Position numbers and translations under genes: made by a program. This document shows, one piece after another, positions 16,088 to 24,474 of a stretch of 32,029 bases of DNA (within the stretch, counting starts at the first letter, position 1; each line of letters opens with the position of its first letter). Source of the stretch: Alphaproteobacteria bacterium UBA5343 (GTDB taxonomy: Bacteria > Pseudomonadota > Alphaproteobacteria > RF32 > UBA5343); assembly GCA_002410125.1 (NCBI GenBank), contig DHQH01000049.1, positions 1-32,029 on the forward strand. The letters run 5' to 3'. The notes beneath the pieces are model-generated. The model searched no databases. It saw nothing but the letters and a program-made list of their open reading frames with translations, and was not told where the DNA came from.

Positions 16088-16813
16088 ATGCCTAAGAAAA
16101 TACAAAAAGGTAAGGTTACTATTGTTACGATTTGTCTTAATCTTATCAAATATCAGAGAGTTAAACTGTTTGAAGAAATGTTTAAGAGTGTTCATTCTCA
16201 AACATATAAAAATATTGAGCATTTGATTATTGATGGTGCTTCAACAGATGGTACGGTTGAGTTTATTGAGAAGTTAGCAAGAAAACATAAGAAGCATGAG
16301 TTGAGAATTATTTCTGAGCCTGATACAGGTATTTATGATGCTATGAATAAGGGTTTTAAGAATGCCAGTGGTGATTATATTATTGTGATGAATACAGATG
16401 ATAAATATCTAGAAAAAGATGCTATTAAATGGTTGGTAGAAGCATTAGAAGAAAATGACAATGATTTTGCGGTGGCTGATTCTTGGTTTCATGATGAAAT
16501 TTTATTTAAAGCTAATGTGGAGAATTTTGTTTGGACCCATCCGTTTATTCATAATACATTTTTAGCAAAGAGATCTTTGTATGAAGAATATGGATATTTT
16601 GATACGAGTTTGAAAATTGGTGCTGATTATGAGTTGATATATAGGTTATTGAAAAATAACTTAACATATGCTTATGTTGATAAAACAATTACAACCTTAT
16701 TAGATGGCGGTTATTCTACTCAATTTGATGATGTTGCTTTTAATGATTATTTGACTGCATTGAAGAGACATTTAGGTTGTTTTGTTACAAAAAAAGATCT
16801 AATTAATATATGA
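16088..16813 (+). CDS. Family 2 glycosyltransferase, paralogue of the GT2 half upstream
   Basis: This 241-residue GT-A transferase has KVTIVTICLNLIK (9-21), MFKSVHSQTYKNIEHLIIDG (31-50), ASTDGT, EPDTGIYDAMNKG and the metal-binding NTDD (102-105). It closely resembles the C-terminal domain of the fused enzyme before it and the transferase at 17168, and is probably a tandem duplicate. It is about 50 residues shorter than the 17168 copy at the C-terminus. After its TGA stop the same frame stays open straight into the basic repeat protein. GAGGTAAGTAAA upstream supports ATG 16088. Donor and acceptor sugars are unknown. Confidence 0.87.
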   Translation: MPKKIQKGKVTIVTICLNLIKYQRVKLFEEMFKSVHSQTYKNIEHLIIDGASTDGTVEFIEKLARKHKKHELRIISEPDTGIYDAMNKGFKNASGDYIIVMNTDDKYLEKDAIKWLVEALEENDNDFAVADSWFHDEILFKANVENFVWTHPFIHNTFLAKRSLYEEYGYFDTSLKIGADYELIYRLLKNNLTYAYVDKTITTLLDGGYSTQFDDVAFNDYLTALKRHLGCFVTKKDLINI

Positions 16814-16858
16814 TGTAAAAAACTAACTAATAAATTTATATTTAAGTTTTTTGTTTTT

Positions 16859-17164
16859 GTGAAAAATAAATATCTTAGAAAAATCTTCTTTTCTAATGAA
16901 GCATTTGCTTATTTTGGTAGAGATTATGGAAGATATAAATATTATATAAAGCTAAGGTTTATTTCTAAACCGGTTGAAAAATTGGTAAAGAAAAGTAAGA
17001 GTGTCGACTGGAAGTATTATTTACGATTGAGATTTGTGATAAAACCGATTGAGAAATTGGTAAAAAAACTAAGAACAAAAGATTTGAAATATTATTTACA
17101 ATTAAGATTTATGGTAAAGCCTATAGAAAATTTTGTTAAGAAAAATAAAAAGAAGAAAATGTAA
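16859..17164 (+). CDS. Small basic protein with three 25-residue repeats
   Basis: This is a 101-residue, very Lys/Arg/Tyr-rich ORF. Three consecutive units begin at Y28, Y53 and Y78: YYIKLRFISKPVEKLVKK, YYLRLRFVIKPIEKLVKK and YYLQLRFMVKPIENFVKK, each followed by a short charged spacer. The units look like amphipathic helices that could lie on the membrane. There is no recognised family. The only start is GTG 16859, with no ribosome site before it. It is in the same frame as both neighbouring glycosyltransferases, separated from them by one TGA plus 15 open codons and by one TAA. It may be a linker of a once larger protein, or translated by coupling. Confidence 0.45.
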   Translation: MKNKYLRKIFFSNEAFAYFGRDYGRYKYYIKLRFISKPVEKLVKKSKSVDWKYYLRLRFVIKPIEKLVKKLRTKDLKYYLQLRFMVKPIENFVKKNKKKKM

Positions 17165-17167
17165 AAG

Positions 17168-18049
17168 ATGAAAAAAGTAACAATTATAACAGTCTGTCTT
17201 AATTTGATAGAAAATAATAGAAAAGCTTGTTTTGAAGAGATGTTTGATAGTGTTCAAAACCAAACATATGGTAATATTGAGCATTTGATTATTGATGGTG
17301 CATCTAAGGATGGAACTATTGAGTTTATTAATGGTTTGGCAAAAACTAATGATAATGTTGAGATAAGTGTATTTTCTGAGCCTGATAGTGGTATCTATAA
17401 TGCAATGAATAAAGGTATAAAACAGTCAACTGGCGAGTATATTTTATTTATGAATAGTGATGATTATTATTCTGATGAAATGGCAGTTGAGAAATTAGTT
17501 AAGGCTATAGAAGAAGATGATGCTGATTTTGTTGCTGGTGGGGCTGAGATTTTTTATAGTGAAGAAAAAAAACTTATAATGTTACCAAGACCTAGAAAAG
17601 TTGTGTATACAATGCCATTCTGCCATCAAGCGATGATGTGTAAGAAGTCATTATTAGAAAAATTTAATGGCTTTGATGAAAAATATAGTTTTGCTGCTGA
17701 TTATAATTTTATTTTTAGAATATTATTAGATGGAGTAAAGGTTGCGACTATTGATGATATTTTAGTGTTTTTTAGAGCAACTACTAGTGCTAGCTTTAAT
17801 AGTAGGAATAAGGCCATAAAAGAAAAAGAAGATGTGATGCTAAAATATTATGGAGAGGGTTTTGATAGAGATATGATTAATAAAATATCAGATAAAACCT
17901 TAACTCTAAAAATGTATAATCAAATAAGTGATATGGATTTTAACCCATTTATTAAAGAGAGAGTTCTGAGATATTCTAAATTTCGCTTTTTCTTTAGAAC
18001 TTTATTTATGAGTTTAAAAAATCTAAGACCTAAAAAAAATTATTATTGA
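17168..18049 (+). CDS. Family 2 glycosyltransferase, third paralogue
   Basis: This 293-residue GT-A enzyme has KVTIITVCLNLIE (3-15), MFDSVQNQTYGNIEHLIIDG (25-44), ASKDGT, EPDSGIYNAMNKG and the metal motif NSDD (96-99), then MPFCHQAMM and FSFAADYN-like acceptor-side segments. It is closest to the C-terminal half of the 754-residue fusion. The C-terminus is basic and aromatic (RFFFRTLFMSLKNL), suggesting membrane contact. Its start, TAAAAGATG, is three codons past the stop of the basic repeat ORF in the same frame, so translation is likely coupled. It is involved in building the locus glycan; substrates are unknown. Confidence 0.87.
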   Translation: MKKVTIITVCLNLIENNRKACFEEMFDSVQNQTYGNIEHLIIDGASKDGTIEFINGLAKTNDNVEISVFSEPDSGIYNAMNKGIKQSTGEYILFMNSDDYYSDEMAVEKLVKAIEEDDADFVAGGAEIFYSEEKKLIMLPRPRKVVYTMPFCHQAMMCKKSLLEKFNGFDEKYSFAADYNFIFRILLDGVKVATIDDILVFFRATTSASFNSRNKAIKEKEDVMLKYYGEGFDRDMINKISDKTLTLKMYNQISDMDFNPFIKERVLRYSKFRFFFRTLFMSLKNLRPKKNYY

Positions 18050-18063
18050 GAAAGAAAAAATTT

Positions 18064-19824
18064 ATGTTTAATAAAATAAAAAACAAATTACAAGAAATGA
18101 AGTTTGCTCAAAATTATACAATGATGTTGCCATATATAAGACCATATTGGAAAAGGGCAATATTAGCAGTGGTTATTACTATTCCTGTGGGGGCAATGGA
18201 TGCGGTGATTGCTTGGATATTAAAGCCATATATGGATGTGGTGATGATTGAAAAAAGTACATCAGCTAGTATGTTTTTACCATTTTTAATTATTCTTTTT
18301 TCACTTACACAAAGTTTATTTAGTTATCTTTCAACTTATCTTAATACTTGGGTGGGAACTAAAATCACTATGGATTTAAAAGGTAGATTATTTAAAAAAA
18401 TGCTTAGAAATGAAGCTAGTTTTTTTGATACTTGGAACTCCGGTGATATTCAATTTAGATTTAATAGTGATGTAGATTTAGCTTGTGCAGGACTTCTTAA
18501 TAACTTAAAAATGTTTTTCACAAGGTTTTTCTCATCTATATCTCTTGTGTGTGTTTTATTTATAAATTCATGGGAGCTTGCAATTGTTGCAACAGTGATA
18601 TTAATTATCGCGTTATTTCCTCTTTCATTGATTAGAAAAAAAATTGATAGTTTAGTTACTGCTCAAACATTTTCAGCTGGTGACTTATATACTCACTATA
18701 ATGAAGCTCATGCTGGAAATAGGGTGATTGCATCTTATAATCTATATAAAATTTTACAAACAAAATTCCAATCAACTCTTAGAACTTTGTTTAAATTAGG
18801 GATGAAACTTGTTCAAAAGACTGCATTAATTAGTCCTGTGATGCATTTTATTATTTCATTTGGTATTGCGGGGGTGATTTGGTATGGAAGTCATTTGATT
18901 ATTACAGATAAGTTAACCCCTGGTGGTTTTGTATCATTTATTACTGCTCTGTTGATGCTTTATACTCCGATTAAATCGATGGGTAAAATTTTTACTAGTG
19001 TGCAATTGTCATTTATGGCAATGGAGAGAATTTCTGCATTGATTAATAGAAAAAATGTTATTCAAGATAAAAAAGATGCTAAGAAATTAGAAACAATAGC
19101 TAAGAATATTGAGTATAGAGGTGTTAGTTTTGAATATATTGCAAATAAACCGGTGTTAAAAAACATTAATTTAGATATTAAGGCTGGGGAAACTTATGCT
19201 TTTGTAGGCGGATCTGGTGGTGGTAAAACTACACTTGCTAATTTATTGCCAAGATTTTATGAAATATATAATGGCTCAATATTAGTTGATGGTAATGATA
19301 TTAAAGATGTAACAGTGGATAGTCTTAGAGATAATATTGCGGTGGTTTTTCAAGATAACTTCCTTTTTGCCGGAACAATTAGAGATAATATTTTGCTTGG
19401 TAGGGTAGATGTTAGCCAAGAAGAAATTGAAAATGCTATTGAAAATGCTTGCCTTAAAGATTTTATAGCGTCTCTTAGTGACGGGCTTGATACTGAGATT
19501 GGTGAACGTGGTGTTCTTGTATCTGGTGGGCAAAGACAAAGAATAGCAATTGCTCGTGCATTTATTAAGAATGCTCCTGTGGTTATTCTGGATGAAGCGA
19601 CATCATCTTTAGATAATAAATCAGAGAAAGTGGTTCAACAAGCTATTAATAACCTTATGAAAGATAGAACAGTTTTAATTATTGCTCATAGGTTATCAAC
19701 GGTTAAAAATGCTGATAAAATTGTGGTTGTAAATGAGGGCGAAATTAAAGAAATGGGAACTCATGAGGAATTGATTGCAAATCCAGAATCTTTATATTCT
19801 ACATTGTATAAAACCCAACTTTAA
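18064..19824 (+). CDS. ABC transporter half-molecule (MsbA/PglK-like flippase or exporter)
   Basis: This 586-residue protein fuses a six-helix membrane domain (about 1-320) to an ATPase domain. Walker A GGSGGGKT is at about 382-389, the signature VSGGQRQR at about 486-493, and Walker B VVILDEA with D510-E511. AHRLSTV gives the switch histidine. Homodimers of this type flip lipid A, lipid-linked oligosaccharides or peptides. As the last gene of a glycan operon that shows no Wzx/Wzy genes here, it is the natural candidate to move the lipid-linked product across the inner membrane. I prefer ATG 18064 (GAGAAAG upstream) over TTG 18046, which overlaps the previous stop. Its end overlaps the convergent reductase by 4 bp. 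Confidence 0.88.
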   Translation: MFNKIKNKLQEMKFAQNYTMMLPYIRPYWKRAILAVVITIPVGAMDAVIAWILKPYMDVVMIEKSTSASMFLPFLIILFSLTQSLFSYLSTYLNTWVGTKITMDLKGRLFKKMLRNEASFFDTWNSGDIQFRFNSDVDLACAGLLNNLKMFFTRFFSSISLVCVLFINSWELAIVATVILIIALFPLSLIRKKIDSLVTAQTFSAGDLYTHYNEAHAGNRVIASYNLYKILQTKFQSTLRTLFKLGMKLVQKTALISPVMHFIISFGIAGVIWYGSHLIITDKLTPGGFVSFITALLMLYTPIKSMGKIFTSVQLSFMAMERISALINRKNVIQDKKDAKKLETIAKNIEYRGVSFEYIANKPVLKNINLDIKAGETYAFVGGSGGGKTTLANLLPRFYEIYNGSILVDGNDIKDVTVDSLRDNIAVVFQDNFLFAGTIRDNILLGRVDVSQEEIENAIENACLKDFIASLSDGLDTEIGERGVLVSGGQRQRIAIARAFIKNAPVVILDEATSSLDNKSEKVVQQAINNLMKDRTVLIIAHRLSTVKNADKIVVVNEGEIKEMGTHEELIANPESLYSTLYKTQL

Positions 19825-21473
19825 TATGCGTTTTTTTTGTTTAATTCTTTATAAATGCTGTATCCTCCATTTAGAGTTTTTACATTAAAACCATTTTGAG
19901 AAAGTATTCTTGCTGCAAAATAAGATTTTAATCCTTTAGTGCAATAGGTAATAATTTCTTTGTTTTTTGGTAATTCATTTAGTCTGTTTCTTATTTCTTC
20001 TAATGGAAGGTGTATATCATTGTTGAAATTACCTATTGTTCTTTCTTGGCTTGTTCTAACATCTATTAAAACATTGTTATCTGTCAAGCTGTCTAATTCA
20101 TCAAGGTAAAAAGGAATAATTTCTTTGTTAGAGATATTTTGAGCAGACATTCCTGCGATGTTTACAATATCTTTTGCACTACCGTGGGGTGGTGCATAAG
20201 AAAGTTCTGCTTGAGCTAAGTCATTAATGGTTCCTCCCATTCTCATGATTGAGGCTATGATGTCAATTCTTTTATCTACACCATCTTGTCCAATTACTTG
20301 AGATCCAAGAATTTTTCCTGTGTCAGGTGTGAATAATAATTTCAGGAGAATTGGCATTGCTTTAGGGTAATAATTGGCATGAGAAAACCCATGAACAAAA
20401 GTTTTTAAGTATGGAATTTCTTTTGCTTTTAGTGTTTTTTCGTTAATACCTGTTGAAGCCACATCATAATTAAAAACTTTTAATATGGAAGTTCCTTGAG
20501 TCCCATTATATTTTTTGTTTCCACCTGTTATATTGTCAGCAATAATTCTTCCTTGTTTATTCGCAGGTCCAGCAAGGGGGATGGCTGTTTTGTCTTTAGT
20601 AACAAAGTCTATAACTTCAATTACATCACCAAGAGCATAAATATCTTTATCATTTGTTCGCAAGTTTTCATTAACGATAATATGTCCTCTTGGACCTGTT
20701 TCTAAATTAGTCTTGAGGGCTAGTTCATTTTCTGCTCTGATACCAATTGATAAAATAGCATAATCAGCGGTTATTTTTTCTTTATTATTTAATTCTATAA
20801 TTAAACCATCTTTAGTATCTTCAAAACTTGTAACAGATGTATTTAGGTGAAGGTTTATACCTTTGTCTACTAAATGGTTATGGATTATTGAGGCTATTTC
20901 AAAGTCTAATTGCGATAAAAGTTGAGGTGCCATTTCTATGATAGAAGTTTTGATTCCTGCTTCTTTTAGATTTTCTGCAGTTTCTACACCAATGAATCCA
21001 CCACCAATTATTGCAATGTTTTTTACTTTATTTTTTGTTATTTTTTCTTTAATTTTATCTGCATCATTGACATTTCTAAGAGTAAAAATTTTATTACTAT
21101 TAATTCCTTTGATTGGAGGAATGAATGGTTTAGCTCCAGGGGATAACACTAATTTATCATAGTTTTCTTTATAAATTTCATTTGTTTGTAAATTCTTGAT
21201 GGTGATGTTTTTATTCTTTCTATCAATATCAGTCACATTAGAATTTATTCTGACATCAATATTTAATAAATTTTTGAATTTTTCTGGAGTCATTACTAAT
21301 AATGAATCACGATTATCTATAGTGTCGGAGAGATAATAGGGAAGTCCACAACTAGCATAAGATATATGTTCTCCTCTTTCAAATATTATAATTTCTGCAT
21401 TTTCATCTTTTCTTCTAAGTCTTGCTGCAGTTGAAGCTCCCCCTGCAACACCTCCTATAATTAAAACTTTCAT
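19821..21473 (-). CDS. CoA-disulfide reductase-type flavoenzyme with C-terminal rhodanese domain
   Basis: This 550-residue protein has an FAD/NAD(P)H disulfide-reductase body: FAD motif IIGGVAGGASTAARLRR (5-21), the single active-site Cys C42 in SYASCGLPYY, NAD motif AIIGGGFIGVETAENL, and ALGDVIEV for FAD. A rhodanese-like domain follows (about 460-550) with active-site C511 in ITYCTKGLKS. This CoADR-Rhd architecture reduces CoA disulfide, CoA persulfides or polysulfide, so a role in thiol or sulfur redox balance is expected. ATG 21471-21473 follows CAGGGAACA. It is divergent from two flavodoxin-fold reductases, suggesting a small redox-stress neighbourhood. The exact substrate is undetermined. 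Confidence 0.9.
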   Translation of the reverse strand: MKVLIIGGVAGGASTAARLRRKDENAEIIIFERGEHISYASCGLPYYLSDTIDNRDSLLVMTPEKFKNLLNIDVRINSNVTDIDRKNKNITIKNLQTNEIYKENYDKLVLSPGAKPFIPPIKGINSNKIFTLRNVNDADKIKEKITKNKVKNIAIIGGGFIGVETAENLKEAGIKTSIIEMAPQLLSQLDFEIASIIHNHLVDKGINLHLNTSVTSFEDTKDGLIIELNNKEKITADYAILSIGIRAENELALKTNLETGPRGHIIVNENLRTNDKDIYALGDVIEVIDFVTKDKTAIPLAGPANKQGRIIADNITGGNKKYNGTQGTSILKVFNYDVASTGINEKTLKAKEIPYLKTFVHGFSHANYYPKAMPILLKLLFTPDTGKILGSQVIGQDGVDKRIDIIASIMRMGGTINDLAQAELSYAPPHGSAKDIVNIAGMSAQNISNKEIIPFYLDELDSLTDNNVLIDVRTSQERTIGNFNNDIHLPLEEIRNRLNELPKNKEIITYCTKGLKSYFAARILSQNGFNVKTLNGGYSIYKELNKKNAY

Positions 21474-21783
21474 AGATATTGTTCCCTGTTTAAGATGGTT
21501 ATTTATTATTCTAATATATATCTTGTTAGTAGTAATTCAATAATTTATTTTTTATTGTCAGTTTCGATTGATAAAAATATTGATATGGTTGGTGTTTAAA
21601 ATGAACTAGTTTAGGGTTTGATTTAATTGTGATGCTCAGAATAATATGTAATAAATGTATATTGAAAGACTATTTGTGACTATTATATAAAGAATTAATA
21701 TAGATATATTTACTAGATTTATGATGTAGATGTAATAATGAAAAAAATAAAAAAGATAGCAATAAAGTTAGGAGAAAAATAAG
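21474..21783. promoter_or_regulatory. Divergent intergenic region, about 310 bp, with a candidate promoter
   Basis: This AT-rich spacer separates the CoA-disulfide reductase from the flavodoxin-fold genes. TTGAAA (21662-21667) and TATATA (21684-21689), spaced 16 bp, form a plausible plus-strand promoter. GTTAGGAG just before 21784 is the ribosome site of the next gene. I see no RNA gene, strong hairpin or credible ORF here. Confidence 0.35.
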
Positions 21784-22353
21784 ATGAAAATTATGGTGGT
21801 TTTTGCTCATGGAATTTTTGAAAATTCTAAAGTTAATAAAAGATGGTTAGAAGAGTTAAAAAAAGATGGAAGAGTAACTATAAATAATTTAAACGAGAGA
21901 TATCCTGATGAGGTTATTGATAAAGAGAAAGAACAAAAACTTCTTTTAGAACATGATAGAATTGTGTTTCAATATCCTTTTCATTGGTATAATATTCCGG
22001 CATTAATGAGAAAATGGCAAAACTTGGTATTAGAATATGGTTGGGCATTTGGACCTAATGGTGATGCTTTAAAGGGAAAAGAATATGTGGTAGCTGTTTC
22101 TGTTGGGGGACCAGAGGAATCATATCAAGCAGGAGGTTATAATACATATAGTTTGAGTGAGTTATTAAAACCAATGCAACAAACTGCAAATTTGATAGGT
22201 ATGAAATATCTACCAATATTTAAGATGCATTCAGCAGTGATTGCAGATGATGAAACATTGGATAAATCGGCCAAAGATTATTTAGAACATATTACAAATC
22301 CTGAGTTAAATCCAGAAGTTGCACTAAAGAGAGTATTAAAAGAGAAAAAATAA
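21784..22353 (+). CDS. NAD(P)H oxidoreductase, flavodoxin-like fold (KefF/NQO1 type)
   Basis: This 189-residue FMN/FAD protein is of the flavodoxin-2 (NQO1/KefF/MdaB) family. It reduces quinones or electrophiles with NAD(P)H. Typical segments are IMVVFAHGIFENSKVN at the start, RIVFQYPFHWYNIPALMRKW, and LVLEYGWAFG with GKEYVVAVSVGGPEESY. These are nearly verbatim features of general-stress and KefF-like quinone reductases. AGGAGAAAAATAAG before ATG 21784 is a strong ribosome site. A second flavoprotein follows 20 bp downstream, so the two form an operon. No kef potassium channel gene is adjacent, so the KefF role itself is not supported. Confidence 0.88.
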   Translation: MKIMVVFAHGIFENSKVNKRWLEELKKDGRVTINNLNERYPDEVIDKEKEQKLLLEHDRIVFQYPFHWYNIPALMRKWQNLVLEYGWAFGPNGDALKGKEYVVAVSVGGPEESYQAGGYNTYSLSELLKPMQQTANLIGMKYLPIFKMHSAVIADDETLDKSAKDYLEHITNPELNPEVALKRVLKEKK

Positions 22354-22373
22354 AAAATTATAAAGGAAAACAA

Positions 22374-23006
22374 ATGAAAGTTATTGGAATTAATGGAAGT
22401 CCTAAAAAAGAAGGTAATACTTCTATTTTAATTAAAACAGTTTTTGAAGAATTAGAAAAAGAGGGTATTGAAACTGAAATTATCAATATTGGCTCTAAGC
22501 CTATCAGTGGATGTTTGGCTTGTGGTAAATGTAGAGAAAATATGGACAATAAATGTGTGATTAAGAATGATATTGTGAATAAGGCATTAGAAAAAGCCAA
22601 AGATGCTGATGGGATTATTTTAGGTAGTCCGGTTTATTTTGCGGATGTTAGTTCACAGATGAAAGCTTTTATTGATAGGTTTGGTATGGTTGGACTTGTG
22701 AATGGGATATTAAAAAGAAAGGTTGGGGCTTCTGTTGTTGCGGTAAGACGTGCTGGGGCTTTGCCTGCATTCCATTCGATGAATAGTTTATTTACTATTT
22801 CGGAGATGATGACAGTGGGGTCAACATATTGGAATATGGGATATGGTAGGACTCCAGGGGAGGTAAATAAGGATGAAGAAGGACTTCAAACTATGAGAAA
22901 TTTAGGTAAGAATATGGTTTGGTTGTTAAAGTCTATTGAAAATTCTAAAGGTGAAATTAAAGAACCTGATACAGTTAGAGAAGTTATGACTAGTTTTATA
23001 AGATAG
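22374..23006 (+). CDS. NADPH-dependent FMN reductase family protein with Cys motif
   Basis: This 210-residue flavodoxin-fold protein has the FMN phosphate loop GSPKKEGNTSIL (8-19), a CLACGKC motif (C47, C50, C53) with a further C61, GSPVYFADVSSQMKAFIDR, and PAFHSMN. It matches the iron-sulfur-flavoprotein/NAD(P)H reductase group widespread in anaerobes. The Cys cluster could bind a metal or a 4Fe-4S cluster, as in Isf, but the spacing is only the general one, so this is inference. AAAGGAAAACAA precedes ATG 22374. The operon ends at a clean terminator 23029-23054. Its electron acceptor is unknown. Confidence 0.85.
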   Translation: MKVIGINGSPKKEGNTSILIKTVFEELEKEGIETEIINIGSKPISGCLACGKCRENMDNKCVIKNDIVNKALEKAKDADGIILGSPVYFADVSSQMKAFIDRFGMVGLVNGILKRKVGASVVAVRRAGALPAFHSMNSLFTISEMMTVGSTYWNMGYGRTPGEVNKDEEGLQTMRNLGKNMVWLLKSIENSKGEIKEPDTVREVMTSFIR

Positions 23007-23027
23007 TATCACTTTTTAGTTATAAGA

Positions 23028-23054
23028 TAAGCCCCTAAAAAATAGGGGCTTTTC
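23028..23054. terminator. Intrinsic terminator after the flavoprotein operon
   Basis: AAGCCCCTA pairs perfectly with TAGGGGCTT over 9 bp across a short A loop, followed by TTTTCT on the plus strand. It lies 22 bp after the stop at 23006. Confidence 0.9.
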
Positions 23055-23128
23055 TATATATTTTTATATAATATTTAATAATTATGGTTTATAATCAATT
23101 TATTGTTTGGTGCTTTAATTTGAGATAA

Positions 23129-24172
23129 ATGATGAGTGATAAGGTAAAAAAGAGGATTAGAACTAAGAAGCTGTTGGTGGGATTACTTGCTTCAATGGCT
23201 ATTTTTGCACCTAAAAATGCTCCAAATAGTGAGAAGAAAACAGAAGAAGGTAGAAAAATATTAAAAGAAGCTAAAGAAGAAAAACTAAATAGAATTAGTA
23301 CCAAAGTAGATATTGATGAGGAAATAAGAAAAAGAGCTGATTGGGTGGAAGAACAGTTATTAGTTGAAATTAGAAAAGAGATGGCTGTTATTCATGAAAT
23401 GGAATATGAAATTAAAGAGCTTGCTGTTAAAAAGAGTAAGACAAGTTTAAGATCAAAGAAAAAAGAGTTAGAAGCACAAATACAAGTTTTGAAAGATAAG
23501 AAAGATAAATATATTATAGATAATTATTTGGATAATATTACTGATAGTCGAAAAATATCTTATAAAGAGCCTTATTGTCTTGGTTTTCCAATGAGTAATA
23601 TTCAGAAGTTTAAAGAGGGAGTTTCTTGTTTTGGTGATTATCCAGGTGTTTGTAAGTTAGCAAATAAATTTTTTGTGAATTATACAAAGAGATATCATAA
23701 AGATTATATAAAAGATGCTAGAAAACAAAAGGTTGAGCCTAAAATTGGAGATATTGTTATTGTTAGATTTGCAGATGATAGTTATCATGCAATGACATAT
23801 GTTGGCAATGAACTATCTGATGGTGGTAAAGAAAAGTTGGTTAGTGCTAATAGTGGTGATGATAGGCAAAGAAATTATAGTAGTGAGATTAGATTAGTTA
23901 ATTATGATTCTTTTAAGTATAGCAAAAAGATTAAAAATCTTTATATTGTTCAAGTGAGAGATAGGATGATTGCAGATTGGACAGAGAAGTCTAAATATAT
24001 GGATCAGTTGGATCTTTTGACAGAGCTTTATGAAGATAGAAAAGGGGATAGTGATATATTATTTTTGTTAGCAAATAAAGAGATAATTGATAATCAAGAT
24101 AAAGCTAATATAAAAGATGATGTTAATGATAATATATTATCAAAAAAAGTTCAGGAAAGAAATAGAATTTAA
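23129..24172 (+). CDS. Predicted exported or membrane-anchored papain-fold (C-H-N) protein, paralogue 1
   Basis: This 347-residue protein of unknown name begins with a basic stretch and a short hydrophobic segment (KKLLVGLLASMAIFA, 13-27) that resembles a signal peptide or anchor. A charged coiled-coil region follows (about 40-130), then a domain with YCLGF (C150), KIGDIVIV, SYHAMTYVG (H220) and VSANSGDD (N241). That order of Cys, GD strand, His and Asn is the pattern of NlpC/P60- and CHAP-like hydrolases, which cut peptidoglycan or peptides; activity is inferred. A second ATG at 23132 has better spacing from GAG. The gene at 24542 is a clear paralogue, with the shared DIDEEIRKRA/DINEEIKKRA motif. 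Tail residues 270-347 are unassigned. Confidence 0.55.
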   Translation: MMSDKVKKRIRTKKLLVGLLASMAIFAPKNAPNSEKKTEEGRKILKEAKEEKLNRISTKVDIDEEIRKRADWVEEQLLVEIRKEMAVIHEMEYEIKELAVKKSKTSLRSKKKELEAQIQVLKDKKDKYIIDNYLDNITDSRKISYKEPYCLGFPMSNIQKFKEGVSCFGDYPGVCKLANKFFVNYTKRYHKDYIKDARKQKVEPKIGDIVIVRFADDSYHAMTYVGNELSDGGKEKLVSANSGDDRQRNYSSEIRLVNYDSFKYSKKIKNLYIVQVRDRMIADWTEKSKYMDQLDLLTELYEDRKGDSDILFLLANKEIIDNQDKANIKDDVNDNILSKKVQERNRI

Positions 24173-24186
24173 AGGGTATAAATTAA

Positions 24187-24474
24187 ATGTTTAAATGGTT
24201 ATCAAAATTAATGTTAAAAACACCTTATCAAGCATGTAGTAGCTGTGGAAATGCAAATCGCGATCAGATTGAGAATTTAAGACAGAAATTGATTAATGGT
24301 GATACAGATGATGTGACAGTGATACCTGCTGTTGGTGGATGTTGTTCTGGGGGAAGTTGTGAGAGTAACTCTTGCGGTGATGAATGTGATTGTGATGGAA
24401 CTTGTGGTGATGATTGTAAATGTAAGGAAAAGTCATCTGATGAGCCAACTTATAGTATGAGTTTTAAGCTGTAA
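24187..24474 (+). CDS. Small cysteine-rich protein
   Basis: This is a 95-residue protein with 11 cysteines: C17 and C20 (QACSSCG) near the N-terminus and a dense tail CCSGGSCESNSC, DECDCDGTC, DDCKCK (52-79). The tail, alternating Cys with Asp, Gly and Ser, looks like a metal-binding or metallothionein-like region. The N-terminus FKWLSKLMLK is amphipathic and may touch the membrane. No family is recognised. AAAGGGTATAAATTAA before ATG 24187 supports translation. It sits 14 bp after one predicted papain-fold gene and 67 bp before its paralogue, so it was probably co-transcribed with both. Metal binding is inference from composition only. Confidence 0.6.
   Translation: MFKWLSKLMLKTPYQACSSCGNANRDQIENLRQKLINGDTDDVTVIPAVGGCCSGGSCESNSCGDECDCDGTCGDDCKCKEKSSDEPTYSMSFKL

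Noticed and set aside
16940..17161. CRISPR or noncoding minisatellite
   Set aside because: The 75-bp units have no spacer/repeat structure, and identity is mainly at the protein level in one open frame.
16811..17164. Reassigned stop codons (UGA or UAA read as sense) to join the GT2 genes
   Set aside because: Trp is encoded by TGG throughout and TGA closes other genes normally (for example at 18047-18049), so a code change is not supported; a split or readthrough is the more limited idea kept as a finding.
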